Source: Cellvibrionaceae bacterium 1162T.S.0a.05 (lineage in GTDB: Bacteria > Pseudomonadota > Gammaproteobacteria > Pseudomonadales > Cellvibrionaceae). From it: a stretch of DNA of 64,000 nucleotides. The notes beneath the pieces are model-generated. The model was not told the origin of the DNA. It searched no databases and was given only the letters and a program-made list of their open reading frames with translations. The stretch's first letter is position 1. The number at the start of each line of letters is the position of its first letter. Position numbers and translations under genes: made by a program. The stretch spans positions 124,001 through 188,000 of the forward strand of contig LANB01000001.1 of NCBI GenBank assembly GCA_000964245.1, written 5' to 3'. Positions 32,540 to 41,970 of this stretch are shown here, in pieces.

Positions 32540-33093
32540 TAGCGTTGCTCCGTGCGAGACAAACGCAGAAGTTTTGAGCTCACCTTAAATTTTTTAGAGT
32601 TCAAATCTCTGGAATTGATTTCGAACATCAATTTATTATTATTGGTAAAAAGATGGATATCGCCTTTGGTTACGACATCACCTTCGGAAATGAGTAGCGT
32701 TGTCGGTGAAACAGCTTGCAGATTCAACGACATTGCCTGGTTAAAATACAACAAATGACAACCATCGACTGAAGAGCGGCCCGCTCCTTTAATATCACTG
32801 GAAAAAGTGTCAGCCGAATTCAATATACGGATATCGAGCGTTAATTGACCCAAGGCCTTCCCTTGAATGGTTTTTAACTGGTACTGATCGCTCTCATTTT
32901 TTGTGTAAGCGCAAAGCACTATATTTTTTTGAGTAAATTCGGTATTTTCAGGCCATTCAATAAAGCTGGAGAAATAAAAGAGATAAGCCGAACGCAAGGC
33001 GGAAACTTTTTGTTCATCTGCAAATGTATGAGAAGCCAGAAATAGCAACACGTATGCTATTGCTTTAATAAACTGACTAATCGAAATATTCAC
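32539..33093 (-). CDS. YfiR-like periplasmic protein (DUF4154)
   Basis: 184 residues with a signal peptide (KAIAYVLLFLASHTFADE). The mature part has the family start LRSAYLFYFSSFIEWPE and the end NKLMFEINSRDLNSKKFKVSSKLLRLSR. In Pseudomonas, YfiR is a periplasmic repressor of the diguanylate cyclase YfiN. Here it is directly upstream of, and translationally coupled to, a GGDEF-EAL membrane protein. It is 43 bp downstream of a TonB-dependent receptor gene. A signal-relay role between receptor and cyclase is inferred. Confidence 0.88.
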   Translation of the reverse strand: MNISISQFIKAIAYVLLFLASHTFADEQKVSALRSAYLFYFSSFIEWPENTEFTQKNIVLCAYTKNESDQYQLKTIQGKALGQLTLDIRILNSADTFSSDIKGAGRSSVDGCHLLYFNQAMSLNLQAVSPTTLLISEGDVVTKGDIHLFTNNNKLMFEINSRDLNSKKFKVSSKLLRLSRTEQR

Positions 33094-33136
33094 GTTAATT
33101 CAAATCCCGAACAGACTGGAATGCTTCCATCACAAA

Positions 33137-35170
33137 TTAATACTGAAGACTTAACTTCAGCAATGTATATGGTTCCACTTGCAATATGGGAGCGCTAAAC
33201 TCCTCCCTCAATGCTTCGCCGTGGCTATCACCAAGATTATTGGCAATAAGACTCAAACTGAACTCCGGACTGAAACTCCATTTAAAGTGAACATCAACCA
33301 CTGAGTAATCATCTGGTTCACCATAACCGGTATTGAAGCGCTCAAATGCACTTTCGGTATTGGCGACACCACGGGCATGCCTCAAACTCAAGTTCAGCAG
33401 TAGCTTGTCGGTAAGTTTGAACGTATTTATCCAGGAAGCGACTTCACTGCTATTATCCCCGCTTTTTTCTAAATTCACTCTTGAGAAATTCAGCTGGCTT
33501 TCCCATCGATCATGAATTTGCCCACGCACACTTGCTTCAATTCCGTCAGACGAAACAGATCGTGAATTCTCAAATGTTGCAGTCTGCCTTAAATAATGTG
33601 GGGTAATAAGGTTCCGCATAATGAGTTCGGGGTCGCCCGTGGGAATAACATCGACATCATCCGAATAGTCGAAGTTGAACCATGCAAAATCAAAGCTGAA
33701 TTTATCAAAAGTTTGGCGAAAACCCACTTCAGTTGCGCGCAACTCTGTATCCTTATCTTCACCTGTATGCCCTTCTAAAACCAAAACAACAGGCAAGGGC
33801 ACGTCCGGGGTTGCGGGTATCAGGGCGTAGGCAACTTCTCCGATATTCTGGACCGCACGCGAAGGCGCCGCACTCGCTTCCGAGACGGCAGCCCAAATTC
33901 GTGAATTTTCTCTCGGCTTCCACAACAAGCGCAAAGAGGGTTGTAGATTTGTGTTCCCGAGGTCTGAACGGTCTACCCTGGCAGCCACAGACACGACCAG
34001 ATCTTCATGCGCCTGGTAAACATCACTCAAATAAACACCGTAATGTTTAACTACGGCTTGAGCGGGAACAATTACTTCCGGGAAATCGCCACGACTGACA
34101 ATACTTGAATCGTTATATCGCGAATTGAACCCCACAGAAAATGCGTGTGCTTGCCAATTTGCATGAAACTCGGAATCAAGTTGTAAATTTTTAGAATCCC
34201 AGAACAATAAATCGGCGTCGCGGTCCGTACCGTCGATAGAAACGCGAGTCTTCCATTTTGTTGAGGAACTCAAACCCTTCTCGTATTTAAGCTGTGCGGC
34301 CCAACCGGTTTTGAATTCGGCATTTGCCTGCAAGTGTTCGTCAGGCACTCTCTCATCAAGCCACGTCCAATAAGGGCTTTGCTCACTGCCAAACGCTTCT
34401 ACCTGAATGTGCAACTCGCTGTCGTTTTCTGACGTTTTAAGGGCGCTTGCCAAGCGCCAATCCCGATGGGCGTTTTCACTCAACACGCCCGTCTCCAGCA
34501 CACCTTCCGCAGTTTTCAAGCCATCCCAGGCGCTGACATGCCCATAAAAATTACCATGCCAAGCCCCTTCCAAGGGCAGATTTCGCGCGAATGACTGCCC
34601 TCGCCGACCTTGCTCCCCCGCCCAAACATGTATGCGCGTACCGGCCTCTCTGTCTGCTTGCCGCGTAATAATATTAATAATGCCGTTCACAGCATTTGCG
34701 CCCCAGGCCGAGGCATTGGGACCACGTATCACTTCTATTCGATCAATTTCAGACAGGGTTATATTGAGTTCATCCCAATTCACACCCGAAAATGCAGTGT
34801 TGTAAGCAATACGGCCATCGACCATCACTAAATAGAAACGCGAAAATCGGCCTCCGAAGCCGCGGACGCTCACAGACCATTCCCCCGCAGATAATTGTGA
34901 GACTGAAACACCTGGCGCCAGGCGCAACGCATCTGCGACACTTTGAACGCCGCTGTGGGCAATATCAGCTGCGGAAATGACGTGCACCGCATAAGGCAAG
35001 TCAATGGCTCGTGTTTTATTCTTACCCGCGCTTTCCACTTCCACGTTCATATTCACAAGCTCTTCAAAATCGAGCTCGATAAGGTCAGCTGCGGTCATTT
35101 CGTCTGCGTGGGTAAAGTGCAACCAGCCAAGGCTAATCATCGCCAGCTGCAGTATCCGGGGGGCTTTCAT
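33137..35170 (-). CDS. TonB-dependent receptor, first gene of the YfiR/GGDEF operon
   Basis: 677 residues. Signal peptide ending THADEM, then a plug with DLPYAVHVISAADIAHSGVQ, SVADALRLAPGVSVSQLS and DRIEVIRGPNASAWGANAVN, then the barrel ending YTLLKLSLQY. The pre-plug stretch DLIELDFEELVNMNVEVES is typical of receptors found beside YfiR-like and GGDEF proteins in marine gammaproteobacteria. The substrate is unknown. The three genes read in one direction with small gaps or overlaps and look like a single operon. Confidence 0.9.
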   Translation of the reverse strand: MKAPRILQLAMISLGWLHFTHADEMTAADLIELDFEELVNMNVEVESAGKNKTRAIDLPYAVHVISAADIAHSGVQSVADALRLAPGVSVSQLSAGEWSVSVRGFGGRFSRFYLVMVDGRIAYNTAFSGVNWDELNITLSEIDRIEVIRGPNASAWGANAVNGIINIITRQADREAGTRIHVWAGEQGRRGQSFARNLPLEGAWHGNFYGHVSAWDGLKTAEGVLETGVLSENAHRDWRLASALKTSENDSELHIQVEAFGSEQSPYWTWLDERVPDEHLQANAEFKTGWAAQLKYEKGLSSSTKWKTRVSIDGTDRDADLLFWDSKNLQLDSEFHANWQAHAFSVGFNSRYNDSSIVSRGDFPEVIVPAQAVVKHYGVYLSDVYQAHEDLVVSVAARVDRSDLGNTNLQPSLRLLWKPRENSRIWAAVSEASAAPSRAVQNIGEVAYALIPATPDVPLPVVLVLEGHTGEDKDTELRATEVGFRQTFDKFSFDFAWFNFDYSDDVDVIPTGDPELIMRNLITPHYLRQTATFENSRSVSSDGIEASVRGQIHDRWESQLNFSRVNLEKSGDNSSEVASWINTFKLTDKLLLNLSLRHARGVANTESAFERFNTGYGEPDDYSVVDVHFKWSFSPEFSLSLIANNLGDSHGEALREEFSAPILQVEPYTLLKLSLQY

Positions 35171-35284
35171 ATCGCTAAATCCTGATAAATCTACATCGAG
35201 GGCATATCACCCTCCTTTCAGTCTAGCAGTGCCGCGGGTTTCCACCGGGTTTTGGCGCTCACAAATACATGAGTTTTGACTTCG

Positions 35285-35317
35285 GACAAAAAAAAGCCCG
35301 CCAAAGGGGGCGGGCTA
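35285..35317 (-). terminator. Terminator downstream of pdxH
   Basis: AGCCCGCC and GGGGCGGGCT form a GC-rich stem around AAAG; on the minus strand it is followed by a run of T's (9 of 9 at the left). It lies about 160 bp past the pdxH stop. The rest of the 309-bp gap to the receptor gene shows no gene. Confidence 0.8.
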
Positions 35318-35479
35318 ACTACACATAATACTGTTCGGAGAAAGCTATGATCTAACTTTGAGGAGGAGATGCTCGTCAAATCACATACTCTTGATAGTTA
35401 TAGACTCTGAAATTCGAAAAGGTTGCATTTTTTTCTAATAAATTTCTTTGCTTTAATTCACTTTGTTAATTAGATCACG

Positions 35480-36127
35480 CTAGGGTGCCAAACGATCAAT
35501 TTCCCAAAAATCACTATTGCCGGATGCGACCCGTCGATATAGAAAGCGATCGTGCAGGCGCTTGGCCCCGCCTTGCCAAAATTCGATGCGCTGCGCCTCA
35601 ACACGATACCCCCCCCAAAATTCGGGCAGAGGGACCCTCTGCCCCTGATAGCGCTGTTCAATGTCTTCATAGCGCGCCAACAAGCTTGCTCGATTTTCGA
35701 TCTTTCTACTTTGGTCTGAGGCAGTTGCAGCAATCTGGCTTTCGCGCGGGCGATTGTGAAAATACTTATCCGAATCTTCGCGACTCACACCGCTAACACG
35801 GCCCCGAATCTTCACCTGCCGATCCAACGCATGCCAGGGAAAGTGCAGACTCACCAGAGGGTTTTCTGCAATATCTCGCGCCTTGTGGCTCTCGTAATTG
35901 GTGTAAAAAACAAAGCCCTGCGCGTCAAAATGTTTAAGCAGCACAATACGCTGCGACACCTCGCCTGCCGCTGAGGCGGTTGCCAGCACCATCGCCGTTG
36001 GATCATTCACGCCCGCGGATTCTGCCTGCTCCAGCCAGCGCCTGAATTGCTCGATAGGGTCTGCTTCAAGATCCTTTCGGCGCAAGCCTCCCGCTAAATA
36101 TTCTCGTCTACTTTGCTCAAGATCCAT
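35480..36127 (-). CDS. pdxH: Pyridoxamine 5'-phosphate oxidase
   Basis: The start at 36127 (MDLEQSRREYLAGGL) is chosen because it matches the family N-terminus; the longer frame adds 35 unlikely residues. 215 residues. FMN-binding segments are present: DPTAMVLATASAAGEVSQRIVLLK (split), GFVFYTNYESHKARDIAENP, RPRESQIAATASDQS, and the C-terminal PPEFWGG-like VPLPEFWGGYRVEAQRIEFW, ending RLAP. It makes pyridoxal phosphate in the salvage and de novo B6 routes. Confidence 0.95.
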   Translation of the reverse strand: MDLEQSRREYLAGGLRRKDLEADPIEQFRRWLEQAESAGVNDPTAMVLATASAAGEVSQRIVLLKHFDAQGFVFYTNYESHKARDIAENPLVSLHFPWHALDRQVKIRGRVSGVSREDSDKYFHNRPRESQIAATASDQSRKIENRASLLARYEDIEQRYQGQRVPLPEFWGGYRVEAQRIEFWQGGAKRLHDRFLYRRVASGNSDFWEIDRLAP

Positions 36128-36219
36128 TACACTGCTCTCTTTGAAAGAATGCCGCGCATTATAACGACAGAAATACGAAATGTAGCTGCACAAAATCCGG
36201 GTAATTTCAGACAATAGCG

Positions 36220-36834
36220 ATGCCTGATTCAAGCGAAAAAATAGCCGCTGTCGTGCTCGCCGGGGGCCGTAGTCGCCGCATGCAGGACGACAAGCGCCTG
36301 CTTCCTTTTGGCAATACCAACTTGCTGAACCACTGCGTACAAACCCTTAAGAAGCAGTGTTCCCTGGTGTTAGTGAACAGCAATTCCGCAATCCCGGGTT
36401 GTGATTTACCCCTGGTCACAGACCGGCATCAGGGCACAGCCGGCCCCCTTGACGGAGTCATTTCTTCGCTCCAATGGTTAACAGAAGCGCATCCACAGTA
36501 CACACACTTACTCACTGCCCCGGTGGACTGCCCTTTTCTTCCAGACGACTTTGCCAAAAGCCTTTGGCAAGCCCGGCGCCCAAACACAGTGGTCATCGCC
36601 GCGAGTGATGGCAGACAGCACTATACTTGTGCTTTGTGGCCAATCGAATTGCTCACAAGGCTTCAGAACTATTTTGACGGTGGTGGCCGCGCCTTTAAAA
36701 ACTTTGTAAATGAAAATGACACATCCGTTGTCGAGTTTCCAACGGCCGAACTTGACCCATTTTTCAACATCAATGAGCCCAGGGATTATCACTATGCCTT
36801 ATCGCTTTTGCAGAATAAGTCTTCTCACCCTTAG
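36220..36834 (+). CDS. mobA: Molybdenum cofactor guanylyltransferase MobA
   Basis: 204 residues. The GTP-binding signature VVLAGGRSRRMQDDKRLLPF is close to the family's LAGGxSxRMGxDK; the Gly before Asp-Lys is replaced by Asp. GTAGPLDGVISSLQWL and LTAPVDCPFLPDDFAKSL follow. It attaches GMP to molybdopterin to form MGD. Bis-MGD is needed by assimilatory nitrate reductase, which fits the nitrate-type transporter 9 kb away. No other moco genes are visible in the window. Confidence 0.9.
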   Translation: MPDSSEKIAAVVLAGGRSRRMQDDKRLLPFGNTNLLNHCVQTLKKQCSLVLVNSNSAIPGCDLPLVTDRHQGTAGPLDGVISSLQWLTEAHPQYTHLLTAPVDCPFLPDDFAKSLWQARRPNTVVIAASDGRQHYTCALWPIELLTRLQNYFDGGGRAFKNFVNENDTSVVEFPTAELDPFFNINEPRDYHYALSLLQNKSSHP

Positions 36835-37636
36835 CCTGCTTGGTGCAAATCTATGGGCATGCACAGACCCCAAGCCAGAAACGGAACTGGAAGACATTTA
36901 CTGTCAAATCAAGGCCAAGGGTAAAGGTTCATCCTTACCGGACTTCCAGTCTTTTCGGCGCAACCCACCTTCGACCCAGGCACTGCTATTAAAACGTCCT
37001 GCGGCGAAACTCGGTCTCAGTATGCCATCAACCAAAACAAACACTCGCTCCACCCATGCGAGCAAACCTGTCATCCAATCACAGGCGCCAGCCGCGCCTC
37101 GCCGCGCGGTTCAACGCCAAAGTGAAGAACGTGTTAGCCAGCCAAAGGCCAGTACACCCGCATTTTCGCTACAACAGGCCTGCGTACTCGATATGGACAT
37201 TATTCGTTGTGGCAGCAGCACCTATGAGTTACAGCTCAACCAGCATAATAAAAATTTACCTTCAGGAGCGCTTTCTGCTGCCAATCGGCTCGAACTGCCG
37301 CAACGCTCCCGCCATTCGGAACTCGATGATCGCGATTATTTAAGCCTCGCATATCCGCTTTACATAGAAAAAATGGTAACGCTGGGGCTCGCAGATGCCA
37401 CCATGTCGTTTACAAAATTTGTGGCGACTTATGAAGACATAAGCAGTAAAGGCGTTAATTTTTCTGACCGCTTTACGCAAATGTATGAGTTATTAAAAAA
37501 AGAAAAACAAAGTAATGCCGTCAGAGCGCGTTACAACAATAAACTACCGCAAAGCCTGACTGAATGTATGAGTTTGAATCCGCGCTTTATCGTGTGTGAC
37601 AACGTGACTCAAAACTGGATTTATATGGCGCGCTAA
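36794..37636 (+). CDS. Secreted or lipid-anchored protein of unknown function
   Basis: I place the start at 36794 (MPYRFCRISLLTLSLLGANL), because it begins a signal-like segment; the frame overlaps the end of mobA by 41 bp, implying translational coupling. About 280 residues. The segment ends LWAC, which could be a weak lipobox. A Pro/Gln/Arg-rich linker (~65-120) joins it to a C-terminal domain (~125-280) with conserved-looking Cys residues (QACVLDMDIIRCGSSTYEL, LTECMSLNPRFIVCDN). I do not recognise the family. Confidence 0.7.
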   Translation: MPYRFCRISLLTLSLLGANLWACTDPKPETELEDIYCQIKAKGKGSSLPDFQSFRRNPPSTQALLLKRPAAKLGLSMPSTKTNTRSTHASKPVIQSQAPAAPRRAVQRQSEERVSQPKASTPAFSLQQACVLDMDIIRCGSSTYELQLNQHNKNLPSGALSAANRLELPQRSRHSELDDRDYLSLAYPLYIEKMVTLGLADATMSFTKFVATYEDISSKGVNFSDRFTQMYELLKKEKQSNAVRARYNNKLPQSLTECMSLNPRFIVCDNVTQNWIYMAR

Positions 37637-37658
37637 CGCGCACCATATGCTTGATCGA

Positions 37659-40163
37659 CTATTGCTGGATTAAACGAAAACGCTGCAATTCGTGACCGAT
37701 ACCGGTACACATCAAGACGAAGGAGTCCTCAGGAACAACGAGGCCTTCCTGATCGGCGTCGCTGCGCATGGATAACTGGAAGTTCTCATTCGACTTATTG
37801 AGGAACAACAGGTCGTCACCGTCATAGCGCAAACGCCAATGGTAAATCTTGCCGTCGCTACCAGGCTCCTCCGCCAGCACAACGCTATTGATTGCGGTTC
37901 CACTGCATGCACCCTGAATAAAGGTGCTTGCGGGGTAAAGGAAAACCTCCGAATCTGCAACGTTCTGAATTCGGAAATACCCGTCTTTTTCGGCGAGGAA
38001 TTTCCACTGCTGGGTGGTATCCCCATCTACACAAGTTTGCGCATGAGCAATATCCACCGAAACCGTATCATTGAACGCGACCGATTCATAACCGACACAC
38101 ATATCCTGAGATGCCGCTGCAATTTGATAAACCGGCACACTATAGCCTTCATCAATACCACTGCCTTCATAAGCAAGCGTCGCGCCCGCTTCTCGCTGGT
38201 TTTCGCTTACCCAGGTTGCTGAACTTTGTGCACGCACCAGCGGGACATTCGCACCGGAAAGGTCGAACACATTTTGATAAATCGCGGTGTTTTCACCCCA
38301 ATCAAGGCTATGCCAATCTTGCCAAGCATCTGTGACAGCGATCACCTCTTCAAGCCCGGCATCATTACTGTGATAGAAACTGTTGTAACGCACCACCGTA
38401 TCGTTTCCCTGAATGCGCAGCAGACTACTCGCTTCGCTTTGATCCGCAAGGCTGCCACTTTCAAAGGTATTACTCTCGATCAGGGTTGCGGTAGCCCCTT
38501 CATTCACTTCTATACCTTCACCGCGAATACTCGAAGCAAAAAATGAGTAATGAATGGTATTATTGTCGTCACCCTCCTGGTAACTACCCGGTATAGGGTT
38601 ACTCGCCCAGTCAGCACTATCGCTGCCAATGGCAATCGCCTCAGCTCCCGCGCTGCCAAAACGTGAACGCGTAATTAAATTGTTGCTACTGCCATTGCGC
38701 AGAACAAGGTTTTGCGCACCAGTATCAAATACTTCAACACGATCAATAATATTGGAAGACGCTGCGTCCAACACCAGGCCATGTTGGGCATTCGCAAATT
38801 TCAAACCCGCAATGAGCCAATTATCACCGCGAATTTCGAGCACGGCATTGGCACCCGTACCTTCGCCTTGCAGTACACTTGGGCGAAAGGTTGTTTGCGC
38901 TGTGAGATATATTTTTTCGTCTGCCGTACCCGAAGCGGAACTTGCGAAATGTGCGCTTGCAGAACCACTCGCCTCCACGGAAGCCACTCCGCTATACACG
39001 CCCGGAGCCACGCGAATATCGTCAAGTGGCTGCGCATTCTTGAGTGCTTCCTGCAGTGCTTCCGCAGTATTCACACGCACAACATTGGTATTTCGGTTCA
39101 CAATGGGGATGGTATAGGTAGAGCTCACACTGTCATCTGCGGAAGTCACCACCAGAGTGGCGGTGGTTGATCCATCGCTCTCAAGTGGCAAACTGAACAC
39201 CTCGCCTGCCACGTAAGCCTGCTCATTAATAGTGATCGTCGCCCCTGCAACTTCTGGTACCGCCACAATATCAACTGAACTCACATTATTGTTAACCAGG
39301 TGAGTGCCGTAACTGTTGCGATTGCAATAAAAAGAAAAATCACCGTTTGAAACAGATAATGACGCAAAACGTGCACTCGCATTTTGTTCACTCGCTGTCC
39401 CCGCAGCACGGGTGATTGTGAGTGAGTAACGCGCAGTGTTTAACCGATCTTCGGAAATTAAATCAATCAGGATAGGCGTTTCGCCGACTGCAATATTGAA
39501 GGCGACGGCATCGGAAGAGACTGCGGGGTCCACAATGCGATCAGGTGTTGCGACAATCATTCCAGTGGACTTGTTATTGGTTATAGCTTCGATAAACCCG
39601 GAGCAGTTTTCATAGGGCACATCAACGGTATAGGCGAAGGTCTCAGGGTCAAATGCCTCGTTGAAAGCAAAATAGCCAGAGGTCGTAAGTGAATCGCCTA
39701 ACCGAATGCCCGCCAGGCTCGCAGTCGTGCTGACGCGGTTCACGATTATGGTATAGGGCGTTATCAGGAAGTTTTCAGGGTCACGCGCTCGTACGGTTAT
39801 GATGTTGGTGCCTTCTGCCAGGTTAAACGTGTGCCTCGCCCCGGAATCAATCGTTTCGATTTCAGTTGAATTCTCTACAAACAAGGTACTGGTTTGATAC
39901 GTCTGAACCTGCAGCCCTTCGCGCCCAGCGGTTGCCGTAAAACTAACACTGGTCACCTCATTGGCCACCTGAATAAAGTAGGGGCCGGAGTGTCGGGGGT
40001 CGAAATCTATATCGTGGTTTTCAACCTCGATACTGCTCAGGAAGACATTCGGGTCATTAAGCTCGCCAGGAGGGAAATTATTGTCACTGCCCCCGCAGGC
40101 AGCCAGAAGACATAAAACCAGGTAGAGGCCGCAACGCAGGCGCCCGAAAGACAGATGCAACAT
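37659..40163 (-). CDS. Lipoprotein with cadherin-like repeats, parallel beta-helix and lectin-like tail
   Basis: The start at 40163 gives 834 residues with a clear lipobox (YLVLCLLAACGGSDNN, Cys23). Then about three cadherin-like beta-sandwich repeats (~45-370; ASLAGIRLGDS, TFAYTVDVPYENCSGF, YSLTITRA). A right-handed parallel beta-helix follows (~375-650), beginning VNTAEALQEALKNAQPLDDI, which resembles the start of chondroitinase B/PL6 proteins; I cannot confirm catalytic residues. The last ~140 residues have QQWKFLAEKDGYFRI and HWRLRY repeats like a ricin-type trefoil. Probably an outer-membrane-anchored polysaccharide-binding or lyase protein. Confidence 0.75.
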   Translation of the reverse strand: MLHLSFGRLRCGLYLVLCLLAACGGSDNNFPPGELNDPNVFLSSIEVENHDIDFDPRHSGPYFIQVANEVTSVSFTATAGREGLQVQTYQTSTLFVENSTEIETIDSGARHTFNLAEGTNIITVRARDPENFLITPYTIIVNRVSTTASLAGIRLGDSLTTSGYFAFNEAFDPETFAYTVDVPYENCSGFIEAITNNKSTGMIVATPDRIVDPAVSSDAVAFNIAVGETPILIDLISEDRLNTARYSLTITRAAGTASEQNASARFASLSVSNGDFSFYCNRNSYGTHLVNNNVSSVDIVAVPEVAGATITINEQAYVAGEVFSLPLESDGSTTATLVVTSADDSVSSTYTIPIVNRNTNVVRVNTAEALQEALKNAQPLDDIRVAPGVYSGVASVEASGSASAHFASSASGTADEKIYLTAQTTFRPSVLQGEGTGANAVLEIRGDNWLIAGLKFANAQHGLVLDAASSNIIDRVEVFDTGAQNLVLRNGSSNNLITRSRFGSAGAEAIAIGSDSADWASNPIPGSYQEGDDNNTIHYSFFASSIRGEGIEVNEGATATLIESNTFESGSLADQSEASSLLRIQGNDTVVRYNSFYHSNDAGLEEVIAVTDAWQDWHSLDWGENTAIYQNVFDLSGANVPLVRAQSSATWVSENQREAGATLAYEGSGIDEGYSVPVYQIAAASQDMCVGYESVAFNDTVSVDIAHAQTCVDGDTTQQWKFLAEKDGYFRIQNVADSEVFLYPASTFIQGACSGTAINSVVLAEEPGSDGKIYHWRLRYDGDDLLFLNKSNENFQLSMRSDADQEGLVVPEDSFVLMCTGIGHELQRFRLIQQ

Positions 40164-40488
40164 GTATGAAATTAACCCGTTTGAATCATTTATAAGTGTT
40201 TTTGAGGGGGGTTGGCGCCCTCTCGCGCAGCGCGCAAGGTACCAGGCATCCCCTTGGCAAGTCAAGGCGCTTTCTCCCCCCTATTGGATACCTTAAGCCG
40301 AAAGGGGTTCAAACTGATTTTGGATATTTTTTCTTGTTTTAAATCAATGAGTTAGCTCTGCCATATTTCGCCACAATTCAACAGAATTGATCACTGTACC
40401 TTTGCCAGTGCCCCTCCCATTATGTCAGCAAGCCTCATGGCACATCGCTGCCATGAAACAAAAAACACTCAAAACAGAGGGCACACTT
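40164..40488. other. Intergenic region with a long imperfect hairpin
   Basis: 325 bases between divergent genes. AGGGGGG (40205-40211) pairs with CCCCCCT (40276-40282), and inside it GCGCC (40215-40219) pairs with GGCGC (40266-40270). It lies 42 bases upstream of the beta-helix lipoprotein start. No ORF is convincing. The right part should hold the promoter of the downstream membrane protein gene. Confidence 0.5.
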
Positions 40489-41943
40489 ATGTTGAGTACA
40501 CTACAAACCCTATCGCCAGGCGTACTGCTGGTGATTCTGCTGGGGCTGGTTGTGGCCTTGTATCTGGCTCGCCATGCTGCCCATCAGGCCATCAATAGCT
40601 TGTTTCGCCTGATTTATTCCGGCTTTCGTTTCGGCTCCATTGCCGCGCGCAAGAGTGCACAGCGCTTGCACGCTCGCAACCGGGAAGTCCTGCTGGAGCT
40701 AGGCCGCGAACAAATCGAAAAAGACCTCGAAAAAGAGTTTTTCGAAATCAATAAATTCGTCCAGCGCGACTTGGGGGGTTATCCGCAATTGCAAAAGCAA
40801 ATTCAGGAAAACATCACCCGAATCCAGGACGACTACAGCAATAGCACTGAAGTGCCACAAGCCACCCCCGAGTGGGTGGATGCGGTGGATGCCGTCGCCA
40901 AAATGAAAAACAGCGATAAAACACCGGCAATCAGTGTCAAGGTATTGGAGCAAATTCACTCCTCTGCCAAACAACAACACACGGAGAACCTGGCCGCTTA
41001 TCGTCAGGAGAGCGCCAAGCGCCACAGCATTCTGAAAGCCATGACCCCCTTCTGGCGCAAACTGGCTTACAGCGTGGATGAAGTGGGCGGCAAGCTGAAG
41101 GAAATCGTCACACGCAGCCAGAATATCGACAAGCACATGCTGAAGTACAAAGAGATCCTTGCGGCCACTGACAGTGCAGAACGCTCGTTAAAAGCCTCTG
41201 CGATCACGCAGTTTTTAATTGCTGCTTTGGTAATTGTTGTTGCCGTAGGTGGTGCCTTTTTTAATTTCCACCTTATCGCCTTGCCGATGTCGGAAATGGT
41301 CGGTTCGGTAAGCCGCGTTGCCGGCGTCAAAGTCGCCGACCTCGCTGCCCTGGTGATTATTTGTTTGGAAATTACGGCCGGTATTTTTCTGTTGGAAAGC
41401 TTGCGCATTACCAAGTTGTTTCCCTTGATCAGCTCAATGGATGACAAGGTGCGCCGCACAATCATGATTGCTTCCGCGGCGGTTTTATTAACCCTGGCAT
41501 GCACCGAATCCGCGCTGGCATTTATGCGTGATCAAATTGCTGCCGACCTCGCAAACTTGCGTGCTTCGCTGGCAGGTGTAGAAACTTCTTCACATGAAGG
41601 TTCAGCCATCAATGTGTGGATACCCATGGCGGCCAATATGATTCTTGGTTTTGTTTTGCCACTGGCGCTCACCATGGTTGCGATTCCGCTGGAATATTTG
41701 CTGCAAACCGGTCGCACTGTTTTTGGCAGCCTGCTGGAGATTTTTGTGAATGCGATTGCCGTGATACTGCGTATCTTTGCAACGGCTTTCAAACACCTTG
41801 GCAAAGTGGTGATCAGTTTGTACGACTTGTTTATCGCCCTGCCTCTGTGGGTCGAATCGCTCTGGCAAAAACGTGAGAAAAATAGCACTCAGCGCGATGA
41901 CGAGTTCTATAACAGCGCTTACGACAGTGCCAAAAGCAAATAA
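40489..41943 (+). CDS. Polytopic membrane protein with cytoplasmic coiled coil, unknown function
   Basis: The start at 40489 (MLSTLQTLSPGVLLVILLGL) follows GAGGG, giving 484 residues. TM1 is ~10-27, then a ~200-residue charged, helical region (EQIEKDLEKEFFEINKFVQ; KQIQENITRIQDDYSNS) likely to form a coiled coil. Four or five further TM helices follow (~235-258, 283-303, 320-340, 375-400 and 405-430), and a charged C-tail. I do not recognise the family. It is followed 27 bp later by a VWA lipoprotein gene; the pair looks like a dedicated two-gene unit ended by a strong terminator. Confidence 0.75.
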   Translation: MLSTLQTLSPGVLLVILLGLVVALYLARHAAHQAINSLFRLIYSGFRFGSIAARKSAQRLHARNREVLLELGREQIEKDLEKEFFEINKFVQRDLGGYPQLQKQIQENITRIQDDYSNSTEVPQATPEWVDAVDAVAKMKNSDKTPAISVKVLEQIHSSAKQQHTENLAAYRQESAKRHSILKAMTPFWRKLAYSVDEVGGKLKEIVTRSQNIDKHMLKYKEILAATDSAERSLKASAITQFLIAALVIVVAVGGAFFNFHLIALPMSEMVGSVSRVAGVKVADLAALVIICLEITAGIFLLESLRITKLFPLISSMDDKVRRTIMIASAAVLLTLACTESALAFMRDQIAADLANLRASLAGVETSSHEGSAINVWIPMAANMILGFVLPLALTMVAIPLEYLLQTGRTVFGSLLEIFVNAIAVILRIFATAFKHLGKVVISLYDLFIALPLWVESLWQKREKNSTQRDDEFYNSAYDSAKSK

Positions 41944-41970
41944 ATGAACATAAAGCAAAAGGAGAATACG

